Assembly: GCF_019656335.1 (NCBI RefSeq)
Contig: NZ_BPLZ01000006.1
Span: 62,001 to 126,000, forward strand
Length of the DNA: 64,000 bases
From: Pseudomonas sp. NCCP-436
GTDB lineage: Bacteria; Pseudomonadota; Gammaproteobacteria; Pseudomonadales; Pseudomonadaceae
Direction of reading: 5' to 3'
The notes beneath the pieces are model-generated. The model saw only the letters and a list, made by a program, of their open reading frames with translations, was not told the origin of the DNA and searched no databases. This document shows positions 1 through 16,352 of this stretch, piece by piece (position 1 is the stretch's first letter; each line of letters starts with the position of its first letter). A program made the position numbers and the translations under genes.

Positions 1-112
1 CCGCACCGAACGACGCACCAGCGTCCGCCCCTTTGCCCTGCTGCAACAGCACCAGCACGACAATACCAATCGCACCTAGCAGATGCAGAACAATAATGAC
101 TGTTTCCAGCAT
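1..112 (-). CDS. secG: SecG preprotein translocase subunit, N-terminal part
   Basis: Only the first 37 codons lie in the window; the gene continues past position 1. The ATG at 112 opens a protein beginning [20 protein letters not shown], a hydrophobic first membrane segment followed by the [16 protein letters not shown] stretch characteristic of SecG. SecG is the small, two-helix subunit of the SecYEG channel and helps protein export through the inner membrane. It starts 3 bases after the tpiA stop, and the order glmM-tpiA-secG on one strand is the usual pseudomonad arrangement, so it is probably co-transcribed with tpiA. Confidence 0.93.
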   Translation of the reverse strand, partial: MLETVIIVLHLLGAIGIVVLVLLQQGKGADAGASFGA

Positions 113-115
113 TCT

Positions 116-871
116 TCACATTCCCGCAGCGCGACAGATCGCACCGAATTCATCCGCATTCAGAGAGGCCCCACCTACCAGCCCCCCATCGATATCCTGC
201 ATACCGAACAGTTCGGCTGCGTTGGCGGCCTTCACACTGCCGCCATACAGAATTCTCAGACCCTCAGCAATCTCAGCATCCAACCGAGCTACCTGAGCAC
301 GGATAGAAGCATGAACTGCCTGCGCCTGTTCCGGAGTAGCTGTCAGCCCAGTACCGATAGCCCAGACCGGCTCATAAGCCACCACCGCATTGTGCAGCGA
401 CTGAACACCCAAGGCGTCCGTCACCGCCGCAAGCTGGGCCGCCACCACCGCCAGCGTGAACCCTGCCTCGCGCTGCTCACGAGTCTCGCCAACACATAGC
501 ACCGGCGTCATACCTGTCGACTTCACCGCAGCAAACTTGCGCACAACCACCGAGTCCGACTCTCCAAGAATCAGGCGTCGCTCGGAGTGACCGACCAGCA
601 CCAACTTGCAACCGCCATCGACCAACTGGCTTGCAGCCACCTCACCGGTCAACGCACCCTGCTCGGACTGGACAGCGCAATCCTGCGCCCCGACTCTCAG
701 CACAGTACCGGCCAAAGCATCTGAAACCCGGGAAAGATGCAGCATCGAAGGAAACACTGCAACTTCAACCGCCTCAGGCAACTCCTGCCTGCGCAACCCT
801 TCGATCAGCTCTGCGACACTGGCGCGGGTACCTTGCATTTTCCAGTTACCGGCGACCATGGGGCAACGCAT
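116..871 (-). CDS. tpiA: Triose-phosphate isomerase
   Basis: A 251-residue TIM-barrel enzyme that interconverts dihydroxyacetone phosphate and glyceraldehyde 3-phosphate in the cytoplasm. All three catalytic residues are visible: Lys11 in NWKM, His95 in VGHSERR and Glu167 in [10 protein letters not shown]; the phosphate-binding YGGSV lies near the C-terminus. Length matches the family. The ATG at 871 has a GAGGT ribosome-binding site about 8 bases upstream. It lies 65 bases downstream of glmM and just before secG on the same strand, fitting one long housekeeping operon running from ftsH to secG. Confidence 0.97.
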   Translation of the reverse strand: MRCPMVAGNWKMQGTRASVAELIEGLRRQELPEAVEVAVFPSMLHLSRVSDALAGTVLRVGAQDCAVQSEQGALTGEVAASQLVDGGCKLVLVGHSERRLILGESDSVVVRKFAAVKSTGMTPVLCVGETREQREAGFTLAVVAAQLAAVTDALGVQSLHNAVVAYEPVWAIGTGLTATPEQAQAVHASIRAQVARLDAEIAEGLRILYGGSVKAANAAELFGMQDIDGGLVGGASLNADEFGAICRAAGM

Positions 872-936
872 GACTTACCTCATCGATCAAAGAGGGCGCA
901 GATGTTACCCAAGAGCACCCTGCCTAGCAAGCGTAA

Positions 937-2274
937 TCATGCGCAGACCTGCGCAACAATTCCTGCCAATTCATCGGCATAGGCGCGCACCTGATGCTCG
1001 TCGTCACCTTCGACCATTACTCGCACCAACGGCTCGGTTCCCGACTTGCGCAGCAGCACGCGACCACGCCCGGCCATCCGCTCGGTAATTCTCGCGCTAG
1101 CCTCCTTGACCGACGGATGCTCAAGCGGGTCCGTCTCACCGGAAAAACGCACATTAACCAGCACCTGCGGACACTTGCACAGCGCGGCCCGCGCCTCAGC
1201 CAGTGTCTGTTCACGACGTTTGAGCGCCATCAACACCTGAAGCGCGGCAATTATGGCGTCGCCGGTAGTGGTGTGCTGGAAGCAAACCAGATGCCCTGAG
1301 TTCTCCCCACCAAGCAACCAGTTGCGCGCCAAAAGCTCAGCGATCACATAACGATCCCCGACCTTCGCTCTCACAAAGGGAATATTCAGCTCGACCAGCG
1401 CCAACTCCAGACCGAGATTGCTCATCAGCGTTCCAACCACACCGCCATGCAGGCAGCCGCGCTCTTGCATGTCTCGCGCAATGATGAACAGAAGCTCATC
1501 ACCGTCGACTACCGAGCCATGCTGATCCACCATCAGCACCCGGTCGGCATCACCATCGAAAGCAATACCCATGTCGGCCTGCTGCGCCACCACCTCCGCC
1601 TGTAGCGCAGCAATATGAGTCGAGCCACAGCCGTCATTGATATTAAGACCGTCCGGATGCGCAGCAATCACTCGCACCTCAGCACCCAACTCGCGAAACA
1701 CGCTGGGCGCAACCTTATAGGCTGCTCCATTGGCACAATCGACGACCAGTTTCAGCCCTTTGAAGCTGGTACCACTGGGCACACTACTCTTGCAAAACTC
1801 AATGTAGCGCCCAGAGGCGTCATTGATCCGCGACGCCTTGCCCAGGCTGGCCGAGTCGACTACGGCCATCGGCTGATCGAGCAATTCCTCGATCAGTTGC
1901 TCCACCTCGTCCGGCAACTTGGTGCCCTCGCCGGAAAAGAACTTGATACCGTTGTCGTCGTGCGGGTTGTGCGAAGCACTGATGACGATCCCAGCCTCTG
2001 CCTGAAATGTACGTGTCAGATAGGCTATCGCCGGTGTCGGCATTGGCCCGAGCAACTGCACGTCAACTCCGGCCGCAGCCAGACCGGCCTCCAGAGCCGA
2101 CTCGAACATGTAGCCGGAGATACGCGTGTCCTTGCCGATCAAAATCCGGCACTTGCCCTGCCTGCGAAAGGCCATTCCTGCAGCCCAGCCAAGTTTAAGC
2201 ATGAAATCCGGAGTGATGGGGTACTGCCCGACGCGCCCACGAATGCCATCGGTGCCGAAATATTTTCTAGCCAT
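937..2274 (-). CDS. glmM: Phosphoglucosamine mutase
   Basis: Converts glucosamine 6-phosphate to glucosamine 1-phosphate, the committed step towards UDP-GlcNAc for peptidoglycan and lipopolysaccharide. The 445-residue protein starts [13 protein letters not shown] and carries the phosphoserine loop [12 protein letters not shown] with Ser101 as the phosphorylated residue, a metal-binding DGDADR loop, a sugar-binding GGENSGH loop and a C-terminal phosphate-binding [10 protein letters not shown]. An in-frame extension to 2316 exists, but the ATG at 2274 has an AAGGAAAAGG ribosome-binding site and gives the usual family N-terminus. It lies between folP and tpiA on the same strand, as in related genomes. 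Confidence 0.97.
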   Translation of the reverse strand: MARKYFGTDGIRGRVGQYPITPDFMLKLGWAAGMAFRRQGKCRILIGKDTRISGYMFESALEAGLAAAGVDVQLLGPMPTPAIAYLTRTFQAEAGIVISASHNPHDDNGIKFFSGEGTKLPDEVEQLIEELLDQPMAVVDSASLGKASRINDASGRYIEFCKSSVPSGTSFKGLKLVVDCANGAAYKVAPSVFRELGAEVRVIAAHPDGLNINDGCGSTHIAALQAEVVAQQADMGIAFDGDADRVLMVDQHGSVVDGDELLFIIARDMQERGCLHGGVVGTLMSNLGLELALVELNIPFVRAKVGDRYVIAELLARNWLLGGENSGHLVCFQHTTTGDAIIAALQVLMALKRREQTLAEARAALCKCPQVLVNVRFSGETDPLEHPSVKEASARITERMAGRGRVLLRKSGTEPLVRVMVEGDDEHQVRAYADELAGIVAQVCA

Positions 2275-2400
2275 AGCCTTTTCCTTGTTGGCGACCCCTC
2301 CTGAAAGGAGCCACACGATCTGTCTGAGTCAGCAGAACGCTCCACAGGCGCCCACGGGCACCGAAACGGAGAAGCTCCAGCCCCCCCAGGGCGACGGGCG

Positions 2401-3252
2401 CTAGGAGGCGCTCTCGACCGCCGTAATCATGCGCACCACATCGACGGTTTCCGCCACGTCGTGCACTCGCAGGATATGCGCGCCCTTGCTCAAGGCTAGC
2501 GCAGCCAGCGCCAAGCTTCCGTACAGACGCCCCTCCACTTCGTGGCCGAGCACCTTACCGATCATGCTCTTGCGCGAAACACCTACCAGCAGCGGCCGAC
2601 CCAGCTCGGCAAGCTGATCCATGCGACGAAACAGCGACAGGTTATGCTCCAGCGTCTTGGCAAAGCCAAATCCCGGATCCAGCACCAGCCGATCCGCCGG
2701 AATACCGGCTGCAGCACAGGCCGTCATGCGCTCGACGAGAAAGTCGCGCACTTCCTCATAGATGTCGGGATAGCAAGGATCGTCCTGCATGTTTCCGGGC
2801 TCACCGCGCATATGCATCAGGCACACCGGCAAACCGGTGTCAGCCGCAGCATCCAGCGCACCATCACGCCGCAGAGAGCGCACATCATTGATCAGCCCGG
2901 CACCAAGACGGGCCGTCTCACGCATCACTGCAGGCGTTGAAGTATCGACCGAAATGATCACGTCCAGCTCACGCGCGATCGCCTCTACGACCGGAGCAAC
3001 TCGCTCCAGTTCCTCAACCGGCGATACAACTCGCGCTCCCGGCCGGGTCGACTCGCCGCCGACATCGATCAATGTAGCGCCTGCCTCGACCATCGCCACA
3101 GCATGACGCAGCGCAGCATCACGCCGAGCGTAGCGCCCCCCATCAGAAAAGGAGTCAGGCGTGACATTGAGAATTCCCATCACCTGCGGACGGGACAAAT
3201 CAAGAAGCCGGCTGCCACAAGGCAGCCGGCTCGGGAGTTGCGTTTCAGACAT
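2401..3252 (-). CDS. folP: Dihydropteroate synthase
   Basis: Condenses p-aminobenzoate with hydroxymethyl-dihydropterin pyrophosphate in folate synthesis; it is the target of sulfonamides. The 283-residue protein has the two family signatures MGILNVTPDSFSDGG (about residues 25-39) and DVGGESTRPGA (about 63-73), followed by the conserved DPGFGFAKT and GVSRKS motifs of the pterin and pABA sites. It begins 8 bases after the ftsH stop, so the two are almost certainly co-transcribed. A 126-base gap separates it from glmM; no terminator is evident there. Confidence 0.97.
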   Translation of the reverse strand: MSETQLPSRLPCGSRLLDLSRPQVMGILNVTPDSFSDGGRYARRDAALRHAVAMVEAGATLIDVGGESTRPGARVVSPVEELERVAPVVEAIARELDVIISVDTSTPAVMRETARLGAGLINDVRSLRRDGALDAAADTGLPVCLMHMRGEPGNMQDDPCYPDIYEEVRDFLVERMTACAAAGIPADRLVLDPGFGFAKTLEHNLSLFRRMDQLAELGRPLLVGVSRKSMIGKVLGHEVEGRLYGSLALAALALSKGAHILRVHDVAETVDVVRMITAVESAS

Positions 3253-3260
3253 GGAAAACC

Positions 3261-5183
<1,923 letters not shown>

Positions 5184-5521
5184 TTAGCTACCCTCTGAAG
5201 CAGGCCTCGTGGCGAAGCGAGCTTCCCATGACGACCAGTGATTACCGTCCTAAGTTACACCAAACGCCCGCTTCTGGCAGGCACCGTCTGTAACCCTTTA
5301 TGAGGTTTACACAACCGACGACCGCATCCCACCCGCCTTCTTCGCACACAGACAGCCGCGCGGACAGCGGTAACAGAAGCCTTGAACGTCATATGGGGGC
5401 TTTTCCGGCAATCACAAGGGCAGATACACCGGTACCTGCACTTGCCGGCAGATCATGAATAACTACGCGGGCTCGGGTAAGATAGGCACCGTTTTTCCAG
5501 ACCGAACCTAGGGGTCAGATT
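5184..5521. other. ftsH-yhbY divergent intergenic region without rlmE
   Basis: This 338-base stretch separates divergently transcribed ftsH and yhbY and must hold promoters for both. I see no open frame resembling the 23S rRNA methyltransferase RlmE (about 207 codons), which in Escherichia coli and in pseudomonads lies between these genes on the ftsH strand. The space is too short for the whole gene, and none of its conserved C-terminal reading frame is recognisable. A TAAGAT-like -10 element occurs near 5477 ahead of yhbY, but without a convincing -35 partner. Confidence 0.7.
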
Positions 5522-5833
5522 ATGCCGCTCACTCAGGAGCAGAAGAAACAGTTCAAATCCATCGGCCACCACCTCAAACCCGTTCTGATCGTGGCCGACA
5601 ACGGTCTGACCGAGGGGGTTCTGGCGGAACTGGAGCGCGCCCTGAACGATCACGAACTGATCAAGGTGCAACTGCGCCTTGGCGAACGTGAAGATCGCCA
5701 AGCTGCCATCGCCGCGCTATGCGAGGCAGGCAGGGCCGAACTGGTACAGAGCATCGGCAAGGTGGCGCTGCTCTACCGCAAGAATCCCAAGCCCAACCGC
5801 AACCTCTCCAACGTCATCCGCCACCAGGGCTGA
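5522..5833 (+). CDS. yhbY: YhbY-type CRM-domain RNA-binding protein
   Basis: A 103-residue single-domain protein of the CRM (YhbY/CRS1) family, which binds pre-50S ribosomal particles. The sequence starts MPLTQEQKKQFKSIGHHLKP and includes the NGLTEGVLAELERALNDHELIKV region and the VGKVALLYR-type strand (here SIGKVALLYRKNPKP) typical of the fold. The ATG follows a GGGG ribosome-binding site with a 7-base spacer. It is transcribed away from ftsH. Its position next to ftsH and greA is conserved in gammaproteobacteria. Confidence 0.93.
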   Translation: MPLTQEQKKQFKSIGHHLKPVLIVADNGLTEGVLAELERALNDHELIKVQLRLGEREDRQAAIAALCEAGRAELVQSIGKVALLYRKNPKPNRNLSNVIRHQG

Positions 5834-5834
5834 G

Positions 5835-6278
5835 TCATCCGCCTCGGCGCACCGGCACGGGCTGCAGCACCAGCAGCAGCCCGGAAAATGCCATGAGATG
5901 GTAGCTAAAGCGCAGCCAGCGCGGCGCCTCACCCCATAGCCAGGGCACCAGCCAGTAGCTTAGCGCCATCAGCAGGGCGCCCAGCAACAACTGCCCGCGG
6001 AAATCCCGCCAAAGGCCGCTCAGTCCCTCGCAACACAGCAGGATCACTGCCTGCAACCCGCAGCAAAACGCCGCCAGCGCCACCAGCAATGCACTGAACT
6101 GAATCTCGACTTCCTGCACCAATAACGGCGCCAGACCGGTACGTGACAGCCCTGGCTGCACAAGCAGCTGCCATGCCCACAAACCACCAACCCAAAGCGA
6201 AGAAGCCAGCTGCCAGAGAATGGCAGCTGGCTTCGCTGAAGAGCGGGCTGCGCGACTAGATATGGCGAACTTCGACAA
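5835..6278 (-). CDS. DUF4149-like four-helix membrane protein
   Basis: A hydrophobic protein of about 147 residues with four predicted membrane helices (around [52 protein letters not shown] and [16 protein letters not shown]). The position between greA and yhbY and the WVGGLW N-terminal motif match the DUF4149 protein of pseudomonads; function unknown. No ATG or GTG fits: the first plausible start is TTG at 6278, overlapping the greA 3' end by 23 bases, which would imply translational coupling. The reading frame is open further upstream through greA but that part is a greA shadow. The stop nearly abuts yhbY, which converges on it. Confidence 0.75.
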   Translation of the reverse strand: MSKFAISSRAARSSAKPAAILWQLASSLWVGGLWAWQLLVQPGLSRTGLAPLLVQEVEIQFSALLVALAAFCCGLQAVILLCCEGLSGLWRDFRGQLLLGALLMALSYWLVPWLWGEAPRWLRFSYHLMAFSGLLLVLQPVPVRRGG

Positions 6279-6728
6279 TCTCGTACTCGACCAGACCGCT
6301 GGGCGTCTGCACTGCCACCACATCCCCCTCGCTCTTGCCAACCAGGGCCCGAGCGATGGGTGATGCGACCGAGATCTTGCCCTGCTTGATGTCGGCCTCG
6401 TCCTCACCGACGATCTGGTAGGTCACGCTCTCGTCGGTTTCGACATTGGCGATTTCCACGGTAGTACCGAAAATCACTTTGCCAGTGCGCTCGATGGCAG
6501 TGACGTCAATGATCACCGCATTCTGCAGACGCCCCTCGATATCGCGGATGCGCGCCTCAACCATGCCCTGCTCCTCGCGCGCAGCATGGTATTCGGCGTT
6601 TTCCTTCAGGTCACCCAGCTCACGAGCCTCGGCGATAGCCTGGCTCAGGGCAGGGCGACGCACCTTAGTCAGGTGCGCCAGCTCTTCTTCCAGGGCGCGA
6701 GCGCCCTGGACAGTCATGGGGTACTTGT

Positions 6729-6732
<4 letters not shown>
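6256..6732 (-). CDS. greA: Transcription elongation factor GreA
   Basis: GreA inserts its coiled-coil tip into the RNA polymerase secondary channel and stimulates cleavage of backtracked RNA. The 158-residue protein has the N-terminal coiled coil with the tip motif [18 protein letters not shown], including acidic Asp41 and Glu44, and the C-terminal FKBP-like domain with [16 protein letters not shown]. Its ATG overlaps the carB stop by four bases (ATGA), so it is translated together with carB and is the last or next-to-last gene of a carA-carB-greA transcript. Confidence 0.97.
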
Positions 6733-9950
<3,218 letters not shown>

Positions 9951-9986
9951 GTTCTTTACTCGAATCCTTGGGTCAGTCGGCGAGGC

Positions 9987-11135
9987 TTAGCGGCGCTTGG
10001 CCATGGCTTCGATGAAGCGATCGAACAGCGGGGCCACATCGTGCGGCCCCGGGCTCGCCTCGGGGTGACCCTGAAAGCTGAAGGCGACCTTGTCGGTACG
10101 TTCGATGCCCTGCAGGGTGCCGTCGAACAGCGATTTGTGAGTGGCACGCAGATTGGCCGGCAGGCTACTCTCATCCACGGCAAAACCGTGGTTCTGACTG
10201 GTGATCATAACCACGCCGCTGTCCAGGTCCTGCACCGGATGGTTGGCACCGTGGTGGCCATGCCCCATTTTCAGGGTTCTGGCGCCGGAGGCCAGGGCCA
10301 ACAGTTGATGACCGAGACAAATGCCAAATACCGGGATATCTGTCTCAAGAATCTCCTGGATGGCCTTGATCGCGTAGTCGCAAGGTTCCGGGTCGCCAGG
10401 GCCGTTGGAGAGGAATACGCCATCGGGATTCAACGCCAGCACTTCACTGGCCGGAGTCTGCGCCGGCACCACGGTCAGGCGGCAACCGCGGGCCACCAGC
10501 ATACGCAGGATGTTCAGCTTGACGCCGTAGTCATAGGCGACGACGTGATACGGCAGCTCGCCAGCCGGGATTTCCGGATGACTGTCGCTTACCAGGTTCC
10601 AGACACTGGAGCGCCACTCGTAAGCCTTATCGCAGGTAACTTCCTTGGCCAGGTCCATGCCCTTGAGGCCCGGAAAACTGCGAGCCAGCTCCAGAGCCTT
10701 TTCCTCGGTGGCATCAGCCCCGACCAGGATGCAGCCGTTCTGCGAACCCTTCTCGCGCAGAATGCGGGTCAATCGGCGAGTATCAATGCCAGCGATGGCG
10801 ACGGTGCCACTGGCCTTCAGATACTCATCCAGCGGCTGCTTGTTGCGCCAGTTGCTGGAAATCAGTGGCAGGTCACGGATGATTAGGCCGGCCGCCCATA
10901 CGCGACTGGACTCCGCATCTTCCGGCGTAGTGCCGGTATTGCCGATATGCGGGTAGGTCAACGTTACGAGCTGCTGAGCATAGGAAGGGTCGGTAAGGAT
11001 TTCCTGATAGCCGGTCATGGCGGTGTTGAACACCACCTCACCGATGGTATGACCATCGGCCCCTATGGATTCGCCGCGAAAGATACTGCCGTCAGCAAGG
11101 GCCAGAATGGCGGTTTTGGGGGCTGGCTTAGTCAA
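9987..11135 (-). CDS. carA: Carbamoyl-phosphate synthase small subunit, TTG start
   Basis: Glutaminase subunit that releases ammonia from glutamine and channels it to CarB. The N-terminal CPSase domain ([29 protein letters not shown]) is followed by a class I amidotransferase domain with the nucleophile Cys in FGICLGHQ and the His/Glu pair in QGHPEASPG. An open frame reaches a TTG at 11168, but GGAGGT just before the TTG at 11135 marks the start and gives 382 residues, close to family length. A terminator hairpin and a small ORF lie directly upstream, suggesting attenuation. Confidence 0.95.
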   Translation of the reverse strand: MTKPAPKTAILALADGSIFRGESIGADGHTIGEVVFNTAMTGYQEILTDPSYAQQLVTLTYPHIGNTGTTPEDAESSRVWAAGLIIRDLPLISSNWRNKQPLDEYLKASGTVAIAGIDTRRLTRILREKGSQNGCILVGADATEEKALELARSFPGLKGMDLAKEVTCDKAYEWRSSVWNLVSDSHPEIPAGELPYHVVAYDYGVKLNILRMLVARGCRLTVVPAQTPASEVLALNPDGVFLSNGPGDPEPCDYAIKAIQEILETDIPVFGICLGHQLLALASGARTLKMGHGHHGANHPVQDLDSGVVMITSQNHGFAVDESSLPANLRATHKSLFDGTLQGIERTDKVAFSFQGHPEASPGPHDVAPLFDRFIEAMAKRR

Positions 11136-11152
11136 GAAGACCTCCGTCTCAA

Positions 11153-11230
11153 TCAAGGCTTGAAGCAAACGCAGGTTGTAAAAAAGCGGGATGACGTGTG
11201 AAGGTCATCCCGCTTTTTTATTTGAGCCAT
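11153..11230 (-). CDS. Possible carA leader peptide spanning the attenuator
   Basis: A 25-codon ORF starting ATG at 11230 ([14 protein letters not shown]...) and ending TGA at 11153, 17 bases before the carA start. It reads entirely through the terminator hairpin at 11180-11219. That geometry, a short ORF translated across an intrinsic terminator just ahead of a pyrimidine-pathway gene, resembles the pyrBI leader of enterics, where coupled translation prevents terminator folding. The ribosome-binding site is weak (GCAGA), and the open frame could be chance, so this is inference from layout rather than a family match. Confidence 0.4.
   Translation of the reverse strand: MAQIKKRDDLHTSSRFFTTCVCFKP
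11180..11219 (-). terminator. Intrinsic terminator/attenuator upstream of carA
   Basis: Perfect inverted repeat with 16-base arms (AAAAAAGCGGGATGAC at 11180-11195 and its complement at 11204-11219) and an 8-base loop, flanked by a six-T run on either strand. Read on the minus strand it would end transcripts coming from dapB. It is only 45 bases from the carA start, leaving no room for a separate carA promoter downstream, so it probably also acts as an attenuator for carAB. Confidence 0.85.
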
Positions 11231-11240
11231 TCTGCGTAAC

Positions 11241-11260
11241 TTTTAGTGGACACACTAAAA
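11241..11260. promoter_or_regulatory. Perfect palindrome in the carA leader
   Basis: Twenty bases with 8-base arms (TTTTAGTG and CACTAAAA) and a four-base centre, located about 20 bases upstream of the carA terminator. It could be a protein operator or, in RNA, a stem preceding the terminator. A TAGACT-like -10 near 11266-11271 on the minus strand would place the carA transcription start beside it, but the -35 match is poor. I do not recognise the motif as a known regulator site. Confidence 0.5.
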
Positions 11261-11495
11261 CAGGAAGTCTACAGGAAAGGCCTGAAAATCAAAAGGCGCA
11301 ATGACCTTTTTCCCCCTGGGAAAAACCGGCTCCGACACTGGTCACCCCGAAAGAAAGCCGCCTCCTGACGATTGTGGAATAACCTCACAGCTTCCTCTTC
11401 CTTCAGTACAGAAGGAAAAAGGAAAAACGGGACGCCACCATCGCATCGCCCACATGCCAGGCACGCAGACCGGACAGCCTGCGCACCGAAGACAG

Positions 11496-13486
<1,991 letters not shown>

Positions 13487-13530
13487 GGGTTATCTGTACC
13501 TTTGAAATTCGCACCCTCCAGACACGCAGA

Positions 13531-13580
13531 CGCGGGAGCAAGCCCCCGCGCAGCGAATCGGACGTGCGCCGAAGCGCACG
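13531..13580. repeat. Two GC-rich hairpins between dnaK and dnaJ
   Basis: The dnaK-dnaJ gap holds two adjacent inverted repeats: CGCGGG/CCCGCG arms at 13531-13536 and 13545-13550, and CGTGCGC/GCGCACG arms around CGAA at 13563-13580. Neither is followed by a T-run. They resemble short REP-like elements that often sit between operon genes in pseudomonads and may tune dnaJ expression or mRNA stability; I cannot assign them to a named repeat class. Confidence 0.5.
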
Positions 13581-13602
13581 CTGGAGCCCAAGCAAGTCCG
13601 AC

Positions 13603-15519
13603 TTACTTGTTGTCCTTGACCTCTTCGAACTCGGCATCGACCACGTCGTCACCGGCGTCCTTGGCGTCGTGCGCGTCAGGCTGGGCAGCACCCGGCTGCG
13701 GCTGTTCGGCGTACATCTTCTGTGCCAGCGGAGTGGTCGCCTCGGACAGGGCGTTCATCTTCGCCTCGATAGCTGCCTTGTCGTCGCCCTTGATGGCCGC
13801 TTCCAGCTCACCGATGGCCTTCTCGATAGCGGCCTTCTCATCGGCAGTTGCCTTGTCACCGGCCTCGTTGAGCATCTTGCGGGTGGCATGCACCAGCTGG
13901 TCACCCTGGTTGCGCGCGGTGGCCAGCTCCTCGAACTTGCGATCTTCCTCGGCATTGGCCTCGGCGTCACGCACCATTTGCTCGATTTCCTCCTCGGACA
14001 GACCGGAGTTGGCCTTGATCACGATGGACTGCTGCTTGCCGGTGGCCTTGTCCTTGGCGGACACATGCAGGATACCGTTGGCATCGATATCGAAGGTCAC
14101 TTCGATCTGCGGTACGCCGCGCGGCGCCGGCGGAATGTCAGCCAGGTCGAATTTGCCTAGCGACTTGTTCTGCGCAGCCTGCTTGCGCTCGCCCTGCAGT
14201 ACATGGATGGTCACGGCGCTCTGGTTGTCGTCGGCAGTGGAGAACACCTGCGACTTCTTGGTCGGAATAGTGGTGTTCTTATCGATTAGCGGGGTCATCA
14301 CACCACCCATGGTCTCGATGCCCAGGGTCAGCGGAGTCACGTCCAGCAGCAAGACGTCCTTCACGTCACCGGCCAGCACGGCGCCCTGAATGGCGGCCCC
14401 CATGGCCACGGCTTCGTCCGGGTTGACGTCCTTGCGCGCTTCCTTGCCAAAGAAGTCGGCCACAGCCTTCTGCACCAGCGGCATACGGGTCTGACCACCG
14501 ACCAGAATCACATCATTGATCGCGCCGACATCGATACCGGCATCCTTGAGCGCAACGCGGCAGGGCTCGAGGGTGCGCTGCACCAGATCCTCAACCAGCG
14601 ACTCCAGCTTGGAACGGGAAATTTTCACGTTCAGGTGCTTCGGACCACTGGCATCGGCCGTGATGTACGGCAGGTTGACGTCGGTCTGCTGGCTGGAGGA
14701 CAGCTCAATCTTGGCTTTCTCGGCAGCCTCCTTCAGACGCTGCATGGCCAGCGGGTCACCCTTAAGGTTCATGCCGGTTTCTTTATTGAATTCGTCGACC
14801 AGGTAATCGATCAGGCGAATGTCAAAGTCTTCACCACCGAGGAAGGTGTCGCCGTTGGTAGCCAGCACCTCGAACTGATGCTCACCGTCAACCTCGGCGA
14901 TCTCGATCACCGACACGTCAAAGGTACCGCCACCCAGGTCGTAAACGATCACGGTGCGGTCGCCCTTGGCCTTGTCCATGCCGTAAGCCAGAGCAGCCGC
15001 GGTCGGCTCGTTGATGATCCGCTTGACATCCAGACCGGCGATGCGACCAGCATCCTTGGTGGCCTGGCGCTGGCTGTCGTTGAAGTAGGCCGGGACAGTG
15101 ATCACTGCCTCGGTCACCGGCTCGCCCAGGTAATCCTCGGCGGTCTTCTTCATCTTCTTCAACACTTCAGCACTGATCTGCGGCGGAGCCATCTTCTGGC
15201 CGTTGACCTCGACCCAGGCGTCACCGTTATCAGCCTTGACGATCTTGTAGGGCACCAGGCTGATGTCCTTCTGCACCACGCCCTCGTCGAAACGACGACC
15301 GATCAGGCGCTTGACCGCATACAGGGTGTTGTGAGGATTGGTCACCGCCTGACGCTTGGCCGACTGCCCGACGAGGATTTCGCCGTCGTTGGCATAGGCG
15401 ATGATGGAAGGAGTGGTACGGCCGCCTTCGGCGTTCTCGATAACCTTGACGTTGCCGTTTTCCAGAATGGAGACGCAGGAGTTGGTGGTCCCCAGGTCGA
15501 TACCAATGATTTTGCCCAT
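13603..15519 (-). CDS. dnaK: Chaperone DnaK (Hsp70)
   Basis: ATP-driven chaperone for nascent and stress-denatured proteins. The 638-residue protein shows the Hsp70 signatures [11 protein letters not shown] near the N-terminus, [12 protein letters not shown] in the middle and [11 protein letters not shown] further on, then the substrate-binding domain and the conserved acidic C-terminus ending in EEVKDNK. Lies 98 bases downstream of grpE. A near-perfect sigma-32 promoter overlaps the grpE stop codon, so dnaK has its own heat-shock start in addition to read-through from grpE. Confidence 0.98.
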   Translation of the reverse strand: MGKIIGIDLGTTNSCVSILENGNVKVIENAEGGRTTPSIIAYANDGEILVGQSAKRQAVTNPHNTLYAVKRLIGRRFDEGVVQKDISLVPYKIVKADNGDAWVEVNGQKMAPPQISAEVLKKMKKTAEDYLGEPVTEAVITVPAYFNDSQRQATKDAGRIAGLDVKRIINEPTAAALAYGMDKAKGDRTVIVYDLGGGTFDVSVIEIAEVDGEHQFEVLATNGDTFLGGEDFDIRLIDYLVDEFNKETGMNLKGDPLAMQRLKEAAEKAKIELSSSQQTDVNLPYITADASGPKHLNVKISRSKLESLVEDLVQRTLEPCRVALKDAGIDVGAINDVILVGGQTRMPLVQKAVADFFGKEARKDVNPDEAVAMGAAIQGAVLAGDVKDVLLLDVTPLTLGIETMGGVMTPLIDKNTTIPTKKSQVFSTADDNQSAVTIHVLQGERKQAAQNKSLGKFDLADIPPAPRGVPQIEVTFDIDANGILHVSAKDKATGKQQSIVIKANSGLSEEEIEQMVRDAEANAEEDRKFEELATARNQGDQLVHATRKMLNEAGDKATADEKAAIEKAIGELEAAIKGDDKAAIEAKMNALSEATTPLAQKMYAEQPQPGAAQPDAHDAKDAGDDVVDAEFEEVKDNK

Positions 15520-15594
15520 GAATGTTCTCCCGAAACTTGGATTTCCCGCCGCCTCGCTTCTAGGGCCGCGGCTGCACTAAAGCGCTTGACTCAG

Positions 15595-15622
15595 AAATGG
15601 GGATGACTCAGCGGATTTCAAG
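15595..15622 (-). promoter_or_regulatory. Sigma-32 promoter for dnaK
   Basis: On the minus strand CTTGAA (complement of 15617-15622), a 14-base spacer and CCCCATTT (complement of 15595-15602) match the heat-shock consensus exactly in core positions. The TGA of the -35 element is also the grpE stop codon. It lies about 75 bases upstream of the dnaK ATG. Confidence 0.85.
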
Positions 15623-16196
15623 CCTGCTCGTCGATGCTTGGCGGCGGCGTAACCGGAGCCTTGCTGACCACGACCATGGCCGGACGCAGCAAACGACCAT
15701 TGAGCAGATAGCCCTTCTGGAAAACCTTGAGCACCGAATTCGGCTCGGCACTGACACTTTCTTCCATAGCCATGGCCTGGTGGTGCTCGGGATTGAACGG
15801 CTCGCCCAGCGGATCCACCGGCAGCACCTGATAGCGCGCCACGGTATCGAGCATTAGCTTGAGGGTCAGCTCCAGACCATCGCGCACGGGTTTGATCGCC
15901 TCATCGTCCGGGCTGGACAACTCCAGACCGCGCTCCAGGCTGTCGATGACCGGCAGCAGATCAAGAGCAAATTTCTCCAGGGCAAACTTATGCGCCTTTT
16001 CCACATCCTGCTCGGCGCGGCGGCGCACATTCTGCAGATCGGCTGCCATACGCAGCGACTGATCCTGCGCGGCAGCCAGCTGCTCTTCCAGGGCCTGCAC
16101 GCGAGCAGCCAGATCCTCGTCCGGCGCAGAGACCTCGGCAGCCTCAGCGGCCTGCTCCTCGGGATTCTGCGTATCCAGGGTCTGTTCGTCAGCCAT
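15618..16196 (-). CDS. grpE: Nucleotide exchange factor GrpE
   Basis: Releases ADP from DnaK to complete the chaperone cycle. The 192-residue protein has an acidic N-terminal tail, a long coiled coil (about 28-80, with [17 protein letters not shown]), and the C-terminal beta domain carrying the family signature around [15 protein letters not shown]. The ATG has a GAGGAG ribosome-binding site with a 6-7 base spacer. First gene of the grpE-dnaK-dnaJ cluster and divergent from recN; a sigma-32 promoter lies 56-83 bases upstream. Confidence 0.97.
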   Translation of the reverse strand: MADEQTLDTQNPEEQAAEAAEVSAPDEDLAARVQALEEQLAAAQDQSLRMAADLQNVRRRAEQDVEKAHKFALEKFALDLLPVIDSLERGLELSSPDDEAIKPVRDGLELTLKLMLDTVARYQVLPVDPLGEPFNPEHHQAMAMEESVSAEPNSVLKVFQKGYLLNGRLLRPAMVVVSKAPVTPPPSIDEQA

Positions 16197-16251
16197 GCCT
16201 TTCTCCTCGTAGAAAAAACTGGCGCGATACCGGTTCGCGCTCCTGCCGCCT

Positions 16252-16279
16252 ATATGGAGTCGATTGCTCCTGTTTCAAG
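16252..16279 (-). promoter_or_regulatory. Sigma-32 promoter for grpE
   Basis: On the minus strand CTTGAA (complement of 16274-16279) and CTCCATAT (complement of 16252-16259) are separated by 14 bases, matching the heat-shock consensus CTTGAA-N14-CCCCATnT at all but one position. It drives grpE away from recN. Confidence 0.8.
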
Positions 16280-16293
16280 GGTAAAGACGAGGA

Positions 16294-16330
16294 TTGTCAG
16301 CGAAAGAAAAAACACTGTATAAATAACCAG
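16294..16330 (+). promoter_or_regulatory. recN promoter with overlapping LexA box
   Basis: A LexA operator CTG-N10-CAG (CTGTATAAATAACCAG) occupies 16315-16330. It covers a sigma-70 -10 element TATAAA at 16318-16323; TTGTCA at 16294-16299 is a plausible -35 with an 18-base spacer. LexA bound here would block recN transcription until the SOS response, as known for recN in other bacteria. Confidence 0.85.
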
Positions 16331-16352
16331 AAACCACTCGGGAGCGTTCGCC

